Made by a program: the position numbers and the translations under genes | Shown here: positions 27,231 to 34,972 of the stretch, one piece after another | Layout: each line of letters opens with the position of its first letter | How positions within the stretch are numbered: the stretch's first letter is position 1 | Assembly (NCBI GenBank): GCA_002353295.1 | Contig: DEJG01000019.1 | Coordinates: 445,300-509,299, forward strand | Reading direction: 5' to 3' | Origin: Prevotella sp. UBA2754 | GTDB lineage: Bacteria; Bacteroidota; Bacteroidia; Bacteroidales; Bacteroidaceae | DNA: 64,000 bases | The notes under the pieces: model-generated | Told to the model about the DNA's origin: nothing | The model's input: only the letters and a program-made list of their open reading frames with translations | Database searches by the model: none

Positions 27231-27238
27231 TATCTTTG
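27231..27238 (+). promoter_or_regulatory. Promoter of the zinc-ribbon gene
   Basis: TATCTTTGCA is the -7 box and TTTG at 27207-27210 the -33 box, 20 bases apart, which is the expected Bacteroidota spacing. Confidence 0.75.
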
Positions 27239-27299
27239 CACAAGTAATGAAAATGGTAGTAACAATTGATTCATTCATCTTAAGTTATATAGAAGTAGA

Positions 27300-27593
27300 A
27301 TGGCTTGGAAACTAAAATATCGCTGCAGAGGATGTGGCTATGAAGCGGAGGTGTATGAGGGACGTGGATTGTTCCGCCAGCAGATTATTGCGGTGTCGTG
27401 CCCTGACTGTAAGACCATTCAAAATCTCGTCGTGGGTGGTATCATCGCCGATGTCGCTCCATCCTATAGAAGTGAGGTAGGGCGGTTGTGCCTGAAATGC
27501 GGCAGCGATAAGATTTGCATTTGGGACATGCGAACGTGTCCCAAGTGTCAAGGACAAATGGAAGATATTGGCGAAAAAGAGTTCTGGACTTAG
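27300..27593 (+). CDS. Small zinc-ribbon protein
   Basis: 97 residues with four CxxC pairs: CRGC, CPDC, CLKC and CPKC, enough for two zinc ribbons. No further domain is visible. Probably a cytoplasmic protein- or nucleic-acid-binding protein; function unknown. It has its own promoter and lies between a decayed peptidase and a regulator gene. Confidence 0.75.
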   Translation: MAWKLKYRCRGCGYEAEVYEGRGLFRQQIIAVSCPDCKTIQNLVVGGIIADVAPSYRSEVGRLCLKCGSDKICIWDMRTCPKCQGQMEDIGEKEFWT

Positions 27594-27605
27594 TGGTTAT
27601 GTGTA
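27593..27605. repeat. 13-base direct repeat GTGGTTATGTGTA, right copy
   Basis: Identical to 27134-27146; it begins at the last base of the zinc-ribbon stop codon. Confidence 0.6.
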
Positions 27606-27683
27606 TCTTTGAGCATAATCACAAATAATGCTATATAAATTGTAAAGATTTGCAAATTTGGTAATTATTTCAGAAATAATCTT

Positions 27684-27691
27684 TATATTTG
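27684..27691 (+). promoter_or_regulatory. Promoter -7 box of the winged-helix regulator
   Basis: TTTATATTTGCATCG contains TATATTTG, 37 bases before the start; TTTG at 27657-27660 may be the -33 box. Confidence 0.6.
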
Positions 27692-27728
27692 CATCGTCAA
27701 ATGATAAGTATTTTAAACGTAATAGGAA

Positions 27729-28412
27729 ATGAAACAACAATACGCCGTCGTCGTGCTCCTTGCATTGATAGTAGCGTCAGGTCTGACGAGCCTTGACAGT
27801 TATCGCTCTACGAGCCAGCGAGTAAACGAAGATATGGACAGGGCACTGGCTATCACGATGCAAGAGCAGCAGAGTGATGTCATTAGTCAGGACACTATCC
27901 GTACGTTTAACAGCCACTTGCAGATAGCGGCTTTGCGTGGCAAGGCTACACTGGCTGTCGATACCCGCAACAGGCAGTTCAAGGCGTATGCCCACTGTTC
28001 GGAGGCCACCATCTTCAGCCTTTCCGACCAGCGGTCAGCGGCATTATTGTGGGTGCTGACAGGATTCTGGGCGATGTTCATGTGCTTTAGTGAAAAATTG
28101 AGAGTGAAGAGGGAAGAATTAAGTGGCTTCGGCGGGCTGGCGTATTCAGAAGCTGAAGGCCGTTTCTATGCTCCTGATGGCAACGAGGTGCAGTTGACTC
28201 CCATGCAGCATCAATTGATGGAGATGTTCTTCCATTCTCCTTCCCATACATTGTCAAAGGCGGAGATTTGCGATGCTCTGTGGCCCAAGAAACCAGATGC
28301 CAGCGAGACACTATACACCCTGATTCGCAGGTTAAAACCTGTCATTGAGCAGCATTCTAACCTCAGAATCGAGTCAGACCGTAGCAAAGCCTATCGCCTG
28401 ACTATCAAATAA
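27729..28412 (+). CDS. Membrane-tethered winged-helix transcriptional regulator
   Basis: 227 residues. Helix 1 (about 4-20) and helix 2 (about 103-120, 'AALLWVLTGFWAMFMCF') bracket an ~80-residue segment that should lie in the periplasm. The cytoplasmic C-terminus is an OmpR/PhoB-like winged helix ('VQLTPMQHQLMEMFFHS', 'LSKAEICDALWPKKPDAS', 'LYTLIRRLKPVIEQ'). It may sense an envelope signal and bind DNA directly, like ToxR but with inverted order. The linker 'KLRVKREELSGFG' is encoded by an interspersed repeat (28091-28124). A terminator follows directly. Confidence 0.75.
   Translation: MKQQYAVVVLLALIVASGLTSLDSYRSTSQRVNEDMDRALAITMQEQQSDVISQDTIRTFNSHLQIAALRGKATLAVDTRNRQFKAYAHCSEATIFSLSDQRSAALLWVLTGFWAMFMCFSEKLRVKREELSGFGGLAYSEAEGRFYAPDGNEVQLTPMQHQLMEMFFHSPSHTLSKAEICDALWPKKPDASETLYTLIRRLKPVIEQHSNLRIESDRSKAYRLTIK
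28091..28124. repeat. Interspersed repeat inside the regulator gene
   Basis: GAAAAATTGAGAGTGAAGAG-type sequence, in frame in the linker just after the second membrane helix. I recall the same phrase as a common intergenic repeat in Prevotella/Bacteroides. Confidence 0.5.
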
Positions 28413-28414
28413 AT

Positions 28415-28470
28415 AAAAGTCTGACACGGAAACTGACAATGAAATGTCAGACAGATGTCAGACTTTTTTT
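28415..28470 (+). terminator. Rho-independent terminator after the winged-helix regulator
   Basis: AAGTCTGACA (28417-28426) pairs perfectly with TGTCAGACTT (28456-28465), and further T residues follow. A smaller internal stem lies in the loop (TGACAATGAAATGTCA). Confidence 0.8.
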
Positions 28471-28493
28471 CCTGTATTATAGGAATCTCTTCA

Positions 28494-28501
28494 TACCTTT
28501 G
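28494..28501 (+). promoter_or_regulatory. Promoter -7 box of the 28594 gene
   Basis: CATACCTTTGCGG contains TACCTTTG, followed at once by a small hairpin GCGGTT-GA-AACCGC (28501-28514) in the leader. Confidence 0.6.
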
Positions 28502-28518
28502 CGGTTGAAACCGCGAAG

Positions 28519-28575
28519 ATGCTTGTGCTCGGCAAATGAAAACATGTTTTCTTTGCTCTCGCTTACTCGCATCAT
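28519..28575 (+). repeat. Imperfect palindrome in the 5' leader
   Basis: GATGC at one end and GCATC at the other enclose arms that meet at the perfect palindrome GAAAACATGTTTTC, with CAAA/TTTG outside it. It fills most of the leader between the promoter and the start at 28594 and could fold as one long hairpin. It resembles leader repeats I recall from Bacteroidales; only one copy is in this window. Confidence 0.6.
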
Positions 28576-28593
28576 TGCGCAAAAAAGCAAGTT

Positions 28594-29181
28594 ATGAAGA
28601 GATTTATGCAAATGATTGTAGCCATTATCCTCGTAGTAGCAAGCATCGACTGGATAGATGCCTGCTCAGAGGTTAAGACAGATAAAGAAATGTTTAAACG
28701 GAATCTGACTTACGCCGATATGTATGAGTACAAGGATTCAACTTATGATTTCGTCATCCGCTATCCTTCATTTTTTAGCGAGCAGCCTAACGATGCAGGT
28801 CATGCCCGTTTCATCTATAGCGACCAATGGGCAACGGTGGTGCTTGAAGGCTACGTTTTGCCACAACGAGAAAAGAGCATCAAGGAGGCAAGCGATTCTT
28901 TTGCGCAGATCCTTCATGCCACCATGCAGAAGCTGGGCGATAATTACTTCATCCTCTCTGGGCCACAATACGAAGCTGGGAGTATTATCGAGGGTTATAG
29001 CTATTACTCCAAGTTCGTCCGTCATGGCAAGTTCTGGTTTGTCTATACGATGGTCTATCCAGACAGATACCACGATGTGCTCACCCGTCTGTTCAAAGAG
29101 ATAGACGACTGGCAAGTCTGGGAACGTCCGCGCCTGCAAATGATACAAGGAGAGGACCAAACACCCAGAGACAGCTTTTGA
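28594..29181 (+). CDS. Exported hypothetical protein
   Basis: 195 residues with a hydrophobic N-terminus (MKRFMQMIVAIILVVASI) and a Cys at about residue 24 that may be a loose lipobox. The body has aromatic beta-strand-like segments ('DSTYDFVIRYPSFF', 'KFWFVYTMVYPDRYHDVL'). I do not recognise the family. The pattern resembles PsbP/MOG1-like or stress-related periplasmic proteins, but that is only an impression. It lies before the ECF sigma operon with a 77-base gap. Confidence 0.65.
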   Translation: MKRFMQMIVAIILVVASIDWIDACSEVKTDKEMFKRNLTYADMYEYKDSTYDFVIRYPSFFSEQPNDAGHARFIYSDQWATVVLEGYVLPQREKSIKEASDSFAQILHATMQKLGDNYFILSGPQYEAGSIIEGYSYYSKFVRHGKFWFVYTMVYPDRYHDVLTRLFKEIDDWQVWERPRLQMIQGEDQTPRDSF

Positions 29182-29258
29182 GTGATAAGGTTGAAGAGAT
29201 TTCAGTGTTAAGTAATGCTAAAAGAAGTTTGGTTTTGATAAGTTGATGTGTCTAATAA

Positions 29259-29771
29259 ATGTATAGCAAGACAAGCATGGACAAAAGTGCATTTGAACAA
29301 CAGGCCCGCTCGTGGCGGAAGAAGGCTCTACAAGTAAGCATGAGCTGCGGAGCGGGCAAGGACGAAGCAGAGGACATCGCACAGGATGTGATGCTCCGCC
29401 TCTGGCAGATGCATGATGAACTGGACCGCTACGAAAAGCCCGAGGCACTGGTGGCACTGATGACTCGTCATCTGTTGCGGAACCACCAGCGGCGACGAAC
29501 ACCGGAACTGTTCGACGAGGCCATGGTGGTCAGCCTGAGCAACAGTCCTCACGACCTGCTGGAGATGAAAGAGGATGATGCTTGGCTCGACAAAAGACTC
29601 CAGCAACTGCCGACGACACAGCGCACCCTGTTATATCTGCGAGAGGTGGAGCGGCGAAGCCACGAAGAGATTGCCCGGCTGTTAGGCATTGAGACGACAT
29701 CAGTCAGTACGCTGCTGGCAAGGGCAAGACGAACATTATTAGAAGAAATCAGACAACGGAATAAACGATGA
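29259..29771 (+). CDS. ECF-type sigma-70 family factor
   Basis: Up to 170 residues; the ATG at 29277 ('MDKSAFEQQARSW') is an equally good start. Region 2 reads 'EDIAQDVMLRLWQMHDEL' and region 4 reads 'LPTTQRTLLYLREVERRSHEEI', 'GIETTSVSTLLARARRTLLE'. The end overlaps the next start by 4 bases (ATGA). It probably directs its own operon: membrane anti-sigma-like protein, secreted protein, TonB receptor. Confidence 0.9.
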   Translation: MYSKTSMDKSAFEQQARSWRKKALQVSMSCGAGKDEAEDIAQDVMLRLWQMHDELDRYEKPEALVALMTRHLLRNHQRRRTPELFDEAMVVSLSNSPHDLLEMKEDDAWLDKRLQQLPTTQRTLLYLREVERRSHEEIARLLGIETTSVSTLLARARRTLLEEIRQRNKR

Positions 29772-30391
29772 GACAGTACACGAAAGCATTCATACAGTCG
29801 CTGCTCGACAAATATTTGGAGGGCATGACGACATTGGAAGAAGAAGATGTTCTTCACCAATATTTCACCCGAGGCGATGTGCCTGCGGAGTGGGAGGACT
29901 ATCGGCAACTGTTTGCTGAGATAGACGGTATGAGGCCAACGGAAAAGCCTTTACACCGTTGGTGGTCTTGGCGCATAGCGGCAGCAGTAGTGGCAGTGCT
30001 GGTGGTGTTCGCCGTAACACAAATGCTACCAGAGAATCGGCCAGAGCCAGTTGTGACAGCCCAAGTGGAAGAAAAGGATAGTGTGACTATTCCGAAAGCA
30101 GTAGAGACACGACCAGACTCCACACTGCCTAAACATCAAAAGCAGGCTCCATCGAGCACCAAGCGCCGACTGCGCAAGCCCCAGCCCACGATGACCGACT
30201 ACGACAAGGCATACACCCTGATGGCTGAAGCGGCAAAGGAACAGCAACAGGCAGAACAAGAGATGGACCAAGCCCAACAGGAGATATTGCACACCCAACT
30301 CACAGCTGCCGGCTATGTGGCCATCCAGCAGGAAGACGGAACCATCATTTATACTAACGAACCTAAAGAATATTTTGCATATGAAGAGTAA
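29768..30391 (+). CDS. Putative membrane anti-sigma factor
   Basis: 207 residues. The cytoplasmic N-terminus (1-60; 'LLDKYLEGMTTLEEEDVLHQYF') looks like the helical sigma-binding part of anti-sigma factors. One membrane helix follows (about 66-86, 'WRIAAAVVAVLVVFAVTQML'), then a charged, Gln/Lys-rich outer part ('EAAKEQQQAEQEMDQAQQE'). Position and ATGA overlap with the sigma gene support the role. No zinc (HxxxCxxC) motif is present. Confidence 0.65.
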   Translation: MRQYTKAFIQSLLDKYLEGMTTLEEEDVLHQYFTRGDVPAEWEDYRQLFAEIDGMRPTEKPLHRWWSWRIAAAVVAVLVVFAVTQMLPENRPEPVVTAQVEEKDSVTIPKAVETRPDSTLPKHQKQAPSSTKRRLRKPQPTMTDYDKAYTLMAEAAKEQQQAEQEMDQAQQEILHTQLTAAGYVAIQQEDGTIIYTNEPKEYFAYEE

Positions 30392-31250
30392 AAACATTTT
30401 TATCACAGGGTTGCTCATGCTGCTGCCAGCCGTCAGCATGGCACAAGAGAACATTCAGAGGGCTTTTGATGCCCTAAGACAGAGTAAGGACATCAAAGAA
30501 GTCTTTGCCAGACATTCCTTGGATAAAGACCCCGATACAGGCATGATGGAGGGACTGGAAGATACCTACGACTTCATGATTACCAATCCGAAGGCAACAC
30601 ATTTGGTGGATGACATCCGAAAGGCTTTCCAGCAGGATGAGATGCAAGCCTATAATGTCAGTTCGGGTACACACGGGAATAGCGAGGATTATGTTTCGCT
30701 GGCTGTGGGTAACAGCAACAAGGGTGGGGTAGCCATCGGTCTGATGCAGGGTTCCCAATGGATCTATGCCTGCTTCCTCGATCCTAAGGACTCCTTGCGT
30801 CAGCACCGTTATGCCTACGCTATGGAGTGGGTGGACGATGGCGATAAGATACGTGGGCGAATCGTCAAGACTTACGCTACTACGCAAAAATTCCGCCAGA
30901 GCAGATACCAGTCAAGTACCATCACGGTGAATGGGAAAAACATCAAAATGAGCGGTAGTGGATTCTCGTCAGACGGCGGATTCTCTTGGTCTGGATTTTC
31001 GTCAGAGAAGACCTCGGAAGTGTGGCTGACGGAGTTTAACACCTATAAGAATCTGTTCTTGAAGAATCTCAATGGTACGGCGGCCAATAGTTATGCCACC
31101 CAGATTTATAAACTATGCAAGAATGCCAAGTCGCTCGAAGATGTGGAGAAGAATATGGTAGCGACAGAGATACAGAAACTGAGAAAGAAAACCAACGACG
31201 AATTCATACAACAGTTGTTTGACATGAGCATCGAACGCCTTAAAAAGTAA
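30381..31250 (+). CDS. Exported hypothetical protein of the ECF operon
   Basis: About 289 residues from the ATG at 30381, which gives signal peptide MKSKNIFITGLLMLLPAVSMAQ; the frame extends upstream to 30315 but that start is inside the previous gene and lacks a signal. The protein has a Ser/Gly-rich middle ('SGSGFSSDGGFSWSGFSSE') and helical ends ('NIQRAFDALRQSKDIKEVF', 'QLFDMSIERLKK'). I do not recognise the family. It overlaps the anti-sigma-like gene by 11 bases. Confidence 0.7.
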   Translation: MKSKNIFITGLLMLLPAVSMAQENIQRAFDALRQSKDIKEVFARHSLDKDPDTGMMEGLEDTYDFMITNPKATHLVDDIRKAFQQDEMQAYNVSSGTHGNSEDYVSLAVGNSNKGGVAIGLMQGSQWIYACFLDPKDSLRQHRYAYAMEWVDDGDKIRGRIVKTYATTQKFRQSRYQSSTITVNGKNIKMSGSGFSSDGGFSWSGFSSEKTSEVWLTEFNTYKNLFLKNLNGTAANSYATQIYKLCKNAKSLEDVEKNMVATEIQKLRKKTNDEFIQQLFDMSIERLKK

Positions 31251-31260
31251 TCCCAACGTT

Positions 31261-33480
31261 ATGACATACTACAAAGCTTTATGCCTTTCACTGCTATTGG
31301 CAGTGGAAGGCGGGACCCTCGCGGCCCAAAACCAACCCCAGACCCAGAGCGATTCTTCCCGTGTGCAGCGCGATTCCATCGCGTGGAGCAAGGAATTGGA
31401 AGGTGTGGAAATCAAAGCACAGCGGCAACTCATCAAACAGGAGGTGGATCGCATCGGCTACGATGTGCAGGCTGATGAAGAATCGAAGACGCAGACCGTT
31501 ATCGACATGCTGCGCAAGGTGCCGATGGTGACGGTGGACGGTCAGGACAATATCCTCGTGAAGGGCAACAGCAACTTCAAAATCTACAAGAATGGGCACT
31601 ACGACCCTAATCTGTCGAAGAATGCCAAGGAGGTATTGAAGGCCATGCCCGCCTCGATGGTAAAGCGTATAGAGGTGATTACCGACCCTGGAGCCCGCGA
31701 GGATGCCGAGGGAGTGGATGCCATCCTGAACATTGTAATGATGGACGGCTCGAAACTCGATGGATTGACGGGTGTGGTATCGGCCACCTACACGTCGCTG
31801 AACCACCCCAACTTCTATACCTCGCTGACAGGACAGTTAGGCAAGTTGCTGCTCTCGGTAGATTACGGCTATGGCGGCATGTCATCCAAAGAGACTGAGA
31901 ACAGCCAGGACACGGAGCGCACTTTCCTTGCGACTGGCAACCGTCTGTTGTCTCACAGTGACGGCACCAATCCTGGCGGCATCCACTACGCCAACCTTAA
32001 TGCCAGCTACGACCTCGATTCTCTCAACCTGCTGTCTGCTTCGTTTGGCGGCTACTTCTATAAGTTGAATGTGCAGGGAGACGGCTGGACGAAGATGAGC
32101 AATGCGGCAGCACAGCCTCTTTACAGCTTCAGCAATCACTACTGGATGCCTGGCTACAGTCACAGTTCGTGGAACGGCAGACTGGACTATGAGCATCGGA
32201 CGCGTCGGAAGGGCGAGCGACTCACTCTCTCGTACATGCTCGCCCTGACGCGTCAACATACTGACCAGGAGAATACCTACGACGACTTGGTCAGCGTACC
32301 CTTCGCCTATACCAACAGCCTGCAAACGGAGCGCGAACGCTTCACGGAGCATACCCTGCAGGCTGACTGGCTGCGCCCGTTGGGCAAAGGCCATCAGATA
32401 GAAGTGGGTGCCAAATATATTGACCGCAATAACAACAGTCATAACACGCAGGACTTCTATGGCAGTATGCCTACTACCGAAAACCGTTTTGAGCATACCA
32501 CGCGAGTTCTGGCAGGATATGCCGACTATATCTACAATGCCGAAAAGTGGTCTGCCCGTGCCGGCTTGCGCTACGAATACAGCTATATGCGAGGTAGTTA
32601 TCCTGATGGCAGTCATGCGGCCTTCAGTCATCGGCTGAACGACTGGGTGCCTCAGGCGAGTCTGAAGTATCAGCTGACGCCATCGCAGTCGCTGAAACTG
32701 AACTACACCACGAGCATCAATCGTCCTGGCATCTCCTATCTCAACCCCGCTGTCTCGACCTCGCCCAATGTGGTACAGCATGGCAATCCGCTGCTGAAGA
32801 GTTCCCATTCGCAGAGCCTCTCGCTCATCTATATGTATATTGGCAAACGGCTCACGCTGCAACTGGCTCCCAGTTATCGGTTCAGCAATGGTGGCATTGC
32901 CGCTATCCAGACAGCGCAGGGGGATGTGCGCTACCTGACCTACGACAACGTCCAGCGCTATCGCCGTGCCTCGTTTGAACAGTATGTGCAGTGGAAACCT
33001 TTCGATGGAACGACACTTGTCATTAACAACAACCTGCGCTATGAACATTATGCCAACCCTAATCTTGGCTATCGCAATCATGGTTGGTCGGACAACTATT
33101 ATGCCAACCTCTCGCAGCAGTTGCCCTGGAAGTTGCGCCTCTATGTGATGGTGTACGGCAAGATAGGACATAGTCCCACGAGTATCTATTATATGCAGCA
33201 CACTTATTATGGCTATTATGCCTCCTTGCAGCGTTCATTCCTCAAGGGCGACCGACTGACGGTGCGCATCGGAGCCAACAATCCTTTCAACAAACATATT
33301 ACCTCCAGCGCAGAGACCGTCAATGGCGACTATCGCGACTTTCAGACCTCATGGAATCGCGGGCGCTCGTTCAGCATCTCGCTCACATGGCGCTTCGGCT
33401 CACTCAAAGCCAGTGTAAAGAAAACCGAGCACAGCATCGAGAACGACGATGTAGTGGGTGGTATCACAAAGGGGCAATGA
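31261..33480 (+). CDS. TonB-dependent outer-membrane receptor (beta-barrel family 3 type)
   Basis: 739 residues. Signal peptide, then a plug domain ('SKTQTVIDMLRKVPMVTVDG', 'MVKRIEVITDPGAREDAEG', 'AILNIVM') without the usual N-terminal carboxypeptidase-like domain, and a barrel that ends 'GRSFSISLTWRFGS' before a charged tail. It is the last gene of the ECF operon (10-base gap). In this group the substrate is often a peptide, siderophore or unknown; nothing here decides it. Confidence 0.85.
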   Translation: MTYYKALCLSLLLAVEGGTLAAQNQPQTQSDSSRVQRDSIAWSKELEGVEIKAQRQLIKQEVDRIGYDVQADEESKTQTVIDMLRKVPMVTVDGQDNILVKGNSNFKIYKNGHYDPNLSKNAKEVLKAMPASMVKRIEVITDPGAREDAEGVDAILNIVMMDGSKLDGLTGVVSATYTSLNHPNFYTSLTGQLGKLLLSVDYGYGGMSSKETENSQDTERTFLATGNRLLSHSDGTNPGGIHYANLNASYDLDSLNLLSASFGGYFYKLNVQGDGWTKMSNAAAQPLYSFSNHYWMPGYSHSSWNGRLDYEHRTRRKGERLTLSYMLALTRQHTDQENTYDDLVSVPFAYTNSLQTERERFTEHTLQADWLRPLGKGHQIEVGAKYIDRNNNSHNTQDFYGSMPTTENRFEHTTRVLAGYADYIYNAEKWSARAGLRYEYSYMRGSYPDGSHAAFSHRLNDWVPQASLKYQLTPSQSLKLNYTTSINRPGISYLNPAVSTSPNVVQHGNPLLKSSHSQSLSLIYMYIGKRLTLQLAPSYRFSNGGIAAIQTAQGDVRYLTYDNVQRYRRASFEQYVQWKPFDGTTLVINNNLRYEHYANPNLGYRNHGWSDNYYANLSQQLPWKLRLYVMVYGKIGHSPTSIYYMQHTYYGYYASLQRSFLKGDRLTVRIGANNPFNKHITSSAETVNGDYRDFQTSWNRGRSFSISLTWRFGSLKASVKKTEHSIENDDVVGGITKGQ

Positions 33481-33500
33481 GAAAATAATGCTGATAGTAT

Positions 33501-34289
33501 TTATTTGTTCAGTTGCTTGACGGGGAAGGTGAAGTAGGTGTCTGGGAAGGGTTCGTCGCGCAGCGTGAAGTGCCACCACTCCGTGTCTAGCGGCTTGAAT
33601 CCGTGACGGAGCATGGCGGTTCGCAGAATCATGCGGTGCTCGAACTGTTCGGCAGTGATGCTACGTCCCTTGGGTGATTTACTGTTGTCGCCCGTATACT
33701 CACCCGTGTCGGGATTGCCGCAGAAGTCAGGATGGCTCTCAGGACCGAACCAGTCGAACGTGCCGCCCATGTCAAGTTCCTTCTCCGTCTTCATGTCGAA
33801 GAGTGTCAGGTCAACCGTAGAACCACGTGTATGGCCACTACGCTCGTAGATGTATTCCTGCTCGAAGAGCACACTCTTGTCAAGGTCGGGATAGAAGTAG
33901 GGCTTCATCTTCGTGTCTGAGAGATTCTGCGCCCAGCGAACGAAGTGGTCTACACCTTTCTGCGGACGGTAGGCATCGTAGATTTTCAGTCTGTACCCTT
34001 GCGCCATCACATCGTCGCTCACAGCCTTCAGGGCAGTTGCTGCCTGCTTGGTCAGCAAGGCGGTGGGCTCCTCGTAACCGTCGATACGTGCCCCCACGAA
34101 GTTGTAGGTGCCGAAGTAGCGGATTTCGAGGATGGCATCGGGCACGGCATCCGTGAGCGTCACAAACTGGCTTGAGTCGTCCGTCGGGCTGCTGGCATGA
34201 CTGTCTTCTTCGCTATTACAGCAAGTTATCAGACAAGCACCACAGATGATGCCAAGGATGGAGATAAGTACCCATAGTTTCTTTTTCAT
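33501..34289 (-). CDS. D-alanyl-D-alanine dipeptidase (M15D, VanX/DdpX family), exported
   Basis: 262 residues. An N-terminal hydrophobic segment rich in Cys (about 5-24) suggests export, perhaps as a lipoprotein. The VanX zinc site is complete: 'SGHTRGSTVDLT' gives the His and Asp ligands, and 'DTEWWHF' gives the catalytic Glu and third His. 'YDAYRPQKGVDHF' holds the conserved Arg. It splits D-Ala-D-Ala, here more likely for peptidoglycan turnover than vancomycin resistance, because no vanHA is nearby. Convergent with the TonB receptor gene, 20 bases apart. Confidence 0.9.
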   Translation of the reverse strand: MKKKLWVLISILGIICGACLITCCNSEEDSHASSPTDDSSQFVTLTDAVPDAILEIRYFGTYNFVGARIDGYEEPTALLTKQAATALKAVSDDVMAQGYRLKIYDAYRPQKGVDHFVRWAQNLSDTKMKPYFYPDLDKSVLFEQEYIYERSGHTRGSTVDLTLFDMKTEKELDMGGTFDWFGPESHPDFCGNPDTGEYTGDNSKSPKGRSITAEQFEHRMILRTAMLRHGFKPLDTEWWHFTLRDEPFPDTYFTFPVKQLNK

Positions 34290-34298
34290 ATCGTATTC

Positions 34299-34446
34299 TT
34301 ATTTTTTGATGATTATTTTATGTCCATTATTGATATAGATGCCTTTCTGCGTAGGCTTGCCGCTGATGACGATGCGCTCGCTGTATGTTAGGTTGGAGTT
34401 CAGCACATACCCACGGTTTGATTTTTCTAATTCAATTGATATTCCC
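34299..34446 (-). pseudogene. C-terminal remnant of a secreted protein
   Basis: The minus strand frame ends at 34299 with '...ISGKPTQKGIYINNGHKI' and three more I/K residues before the stop. This GIYI-NG-K ending is typical of large secreted Prevotella/Bacteroides proteins. Only ~45 codons are left, without a start, so it is a decayed gene tail. It lies just upstream of the VanX-like gene. Confidence 0.55.
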
Positions 34447-34540
34447 GCTGCAAATTTACAAAAAAAATCCGTACCAACAAATGTACAGACAGATTATCGA
34501 ATGGTTTCAGACATAAATGCAGAAAAAGGGCATTTCCAAT

Positions 34541-34617
34541 GACCCCCGAAAAAAGGGGGTCTCGAGCCAAATCGAGGTTTGGCTCGAGCCAAAACCCGTT
34601 CTGGCTCGAGCCAAGTC
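34541..34617 (+). repeat. Palindromic CTCGAG repeat element, copy 2
   Basis: The same element as 11899-11962 in the opposite orientation: GAAAAAAGGGGGTCTCGAGCC, then two full TTGGCTCGAGCCA palindromes with conserved spacers including CCCGTTCTGG, ending GAGCCAAGTCAAG. Here the leading end forms an extra hairpin GACCCCC-GAAAAAA-GGGGGTC. Confidence 0.8.
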
Positions 34618-34623
34618 AAGGAG

Positions 34624-34808
34624 GGGCTCTAGGCGCTCATTACGTTTTCGACTGGACACAATACAGAGCAGTGTATTCAAAAGGAGCTGTGGCGATGCTG
34701 TCTTTGCTGGCCAGCATTTATCTGTTGTTTCGACGTGGTAACGCCATCGCTCCTGAAATCACGCCGTCAGTACGTCTTCGACGGTGGACGGCTGCCTTCT
34801 TCGCCTGA
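34624..34808 (+). pseudogene. Fragment of a membrane AraC-type regulator gene
   Basis: About 60 codons read 'HYVFDWTQYRAVYSKGAVAM', a membrane helix 'LSLLASIYLLF', then 'PSVRLRRWTAAFFA' and a stop. From memory this is the beginning of a Prevotella family of membrane-embedded AraC regulators, cut at the stop at 34806-34808, where a GAACAGATCAGAGT repeat starts. It has no credible start codon of its own: upstream the frame enters the CTCGAG repeat. Confidence 0.5.
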
Positions 34809-34820
34809 ACAGATCAGAGT
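34807..34820. repeat. 14-base direct repeat GAACAGATCAGAGT, left copy
   Basis: Identical to 34930-34943. It is followed by ACCGTCCCCATGACTGA, which resembles CCGTCCCC-type dispersed repeats linked to REP elements, from memory. Confidence 0.6.
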
Positions 34821-34882
34821 ACCGTCCCCATGACTGACTATCCACCCGTTAGACATTGCTCATGCCGAGCATACCACAAAGA

Positions 34883-34912
34883 AAAAACGGAAGCCGGCTG
34901 ACTTCCGTTTTT
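34883..34912. terminator. Bidirectional terminator
   Basis: AAAAACGGAAG and CTTCCGTTTTT form an 11-base stem around loop CCGGCTGA, with T runs on both strands. It serves the fimbrillin-like gene on the minus strand, 60 bases after its stop. Confidence 0.8.
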
Positions 34913-34929
34913 CTATTCTTATCTTTGGA

Positions 34930-34943
34930 GAACAGATCAGAGT
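34930..34943. repeat. 14-base direct repeat GAACAGATCAGAGT, right copy
   Basis: Identical to 34807-34820; here it forms part of an inverted repeat GATCAG-AGTCCC-CTGATC. Confidence 0.6.
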
Positions 34944-34972
34944 CCCCTGATCCGTTAGTTTAACTAAATAAG

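Noticed and set aside
31882..33201. 439-codon open frame opposite the TonB receptor gene
   Set aside because: It is an antisense shadow of high-GC coding sequence; the translation lacks any recognisable motif and the plus-strand frame is a clear receptor.
33501..34289. Vancomycin resistance operon
   Set aside because: Only the VanX-like dipeptidase is present; there is no vanH, vanA ligase or VanRS pair.
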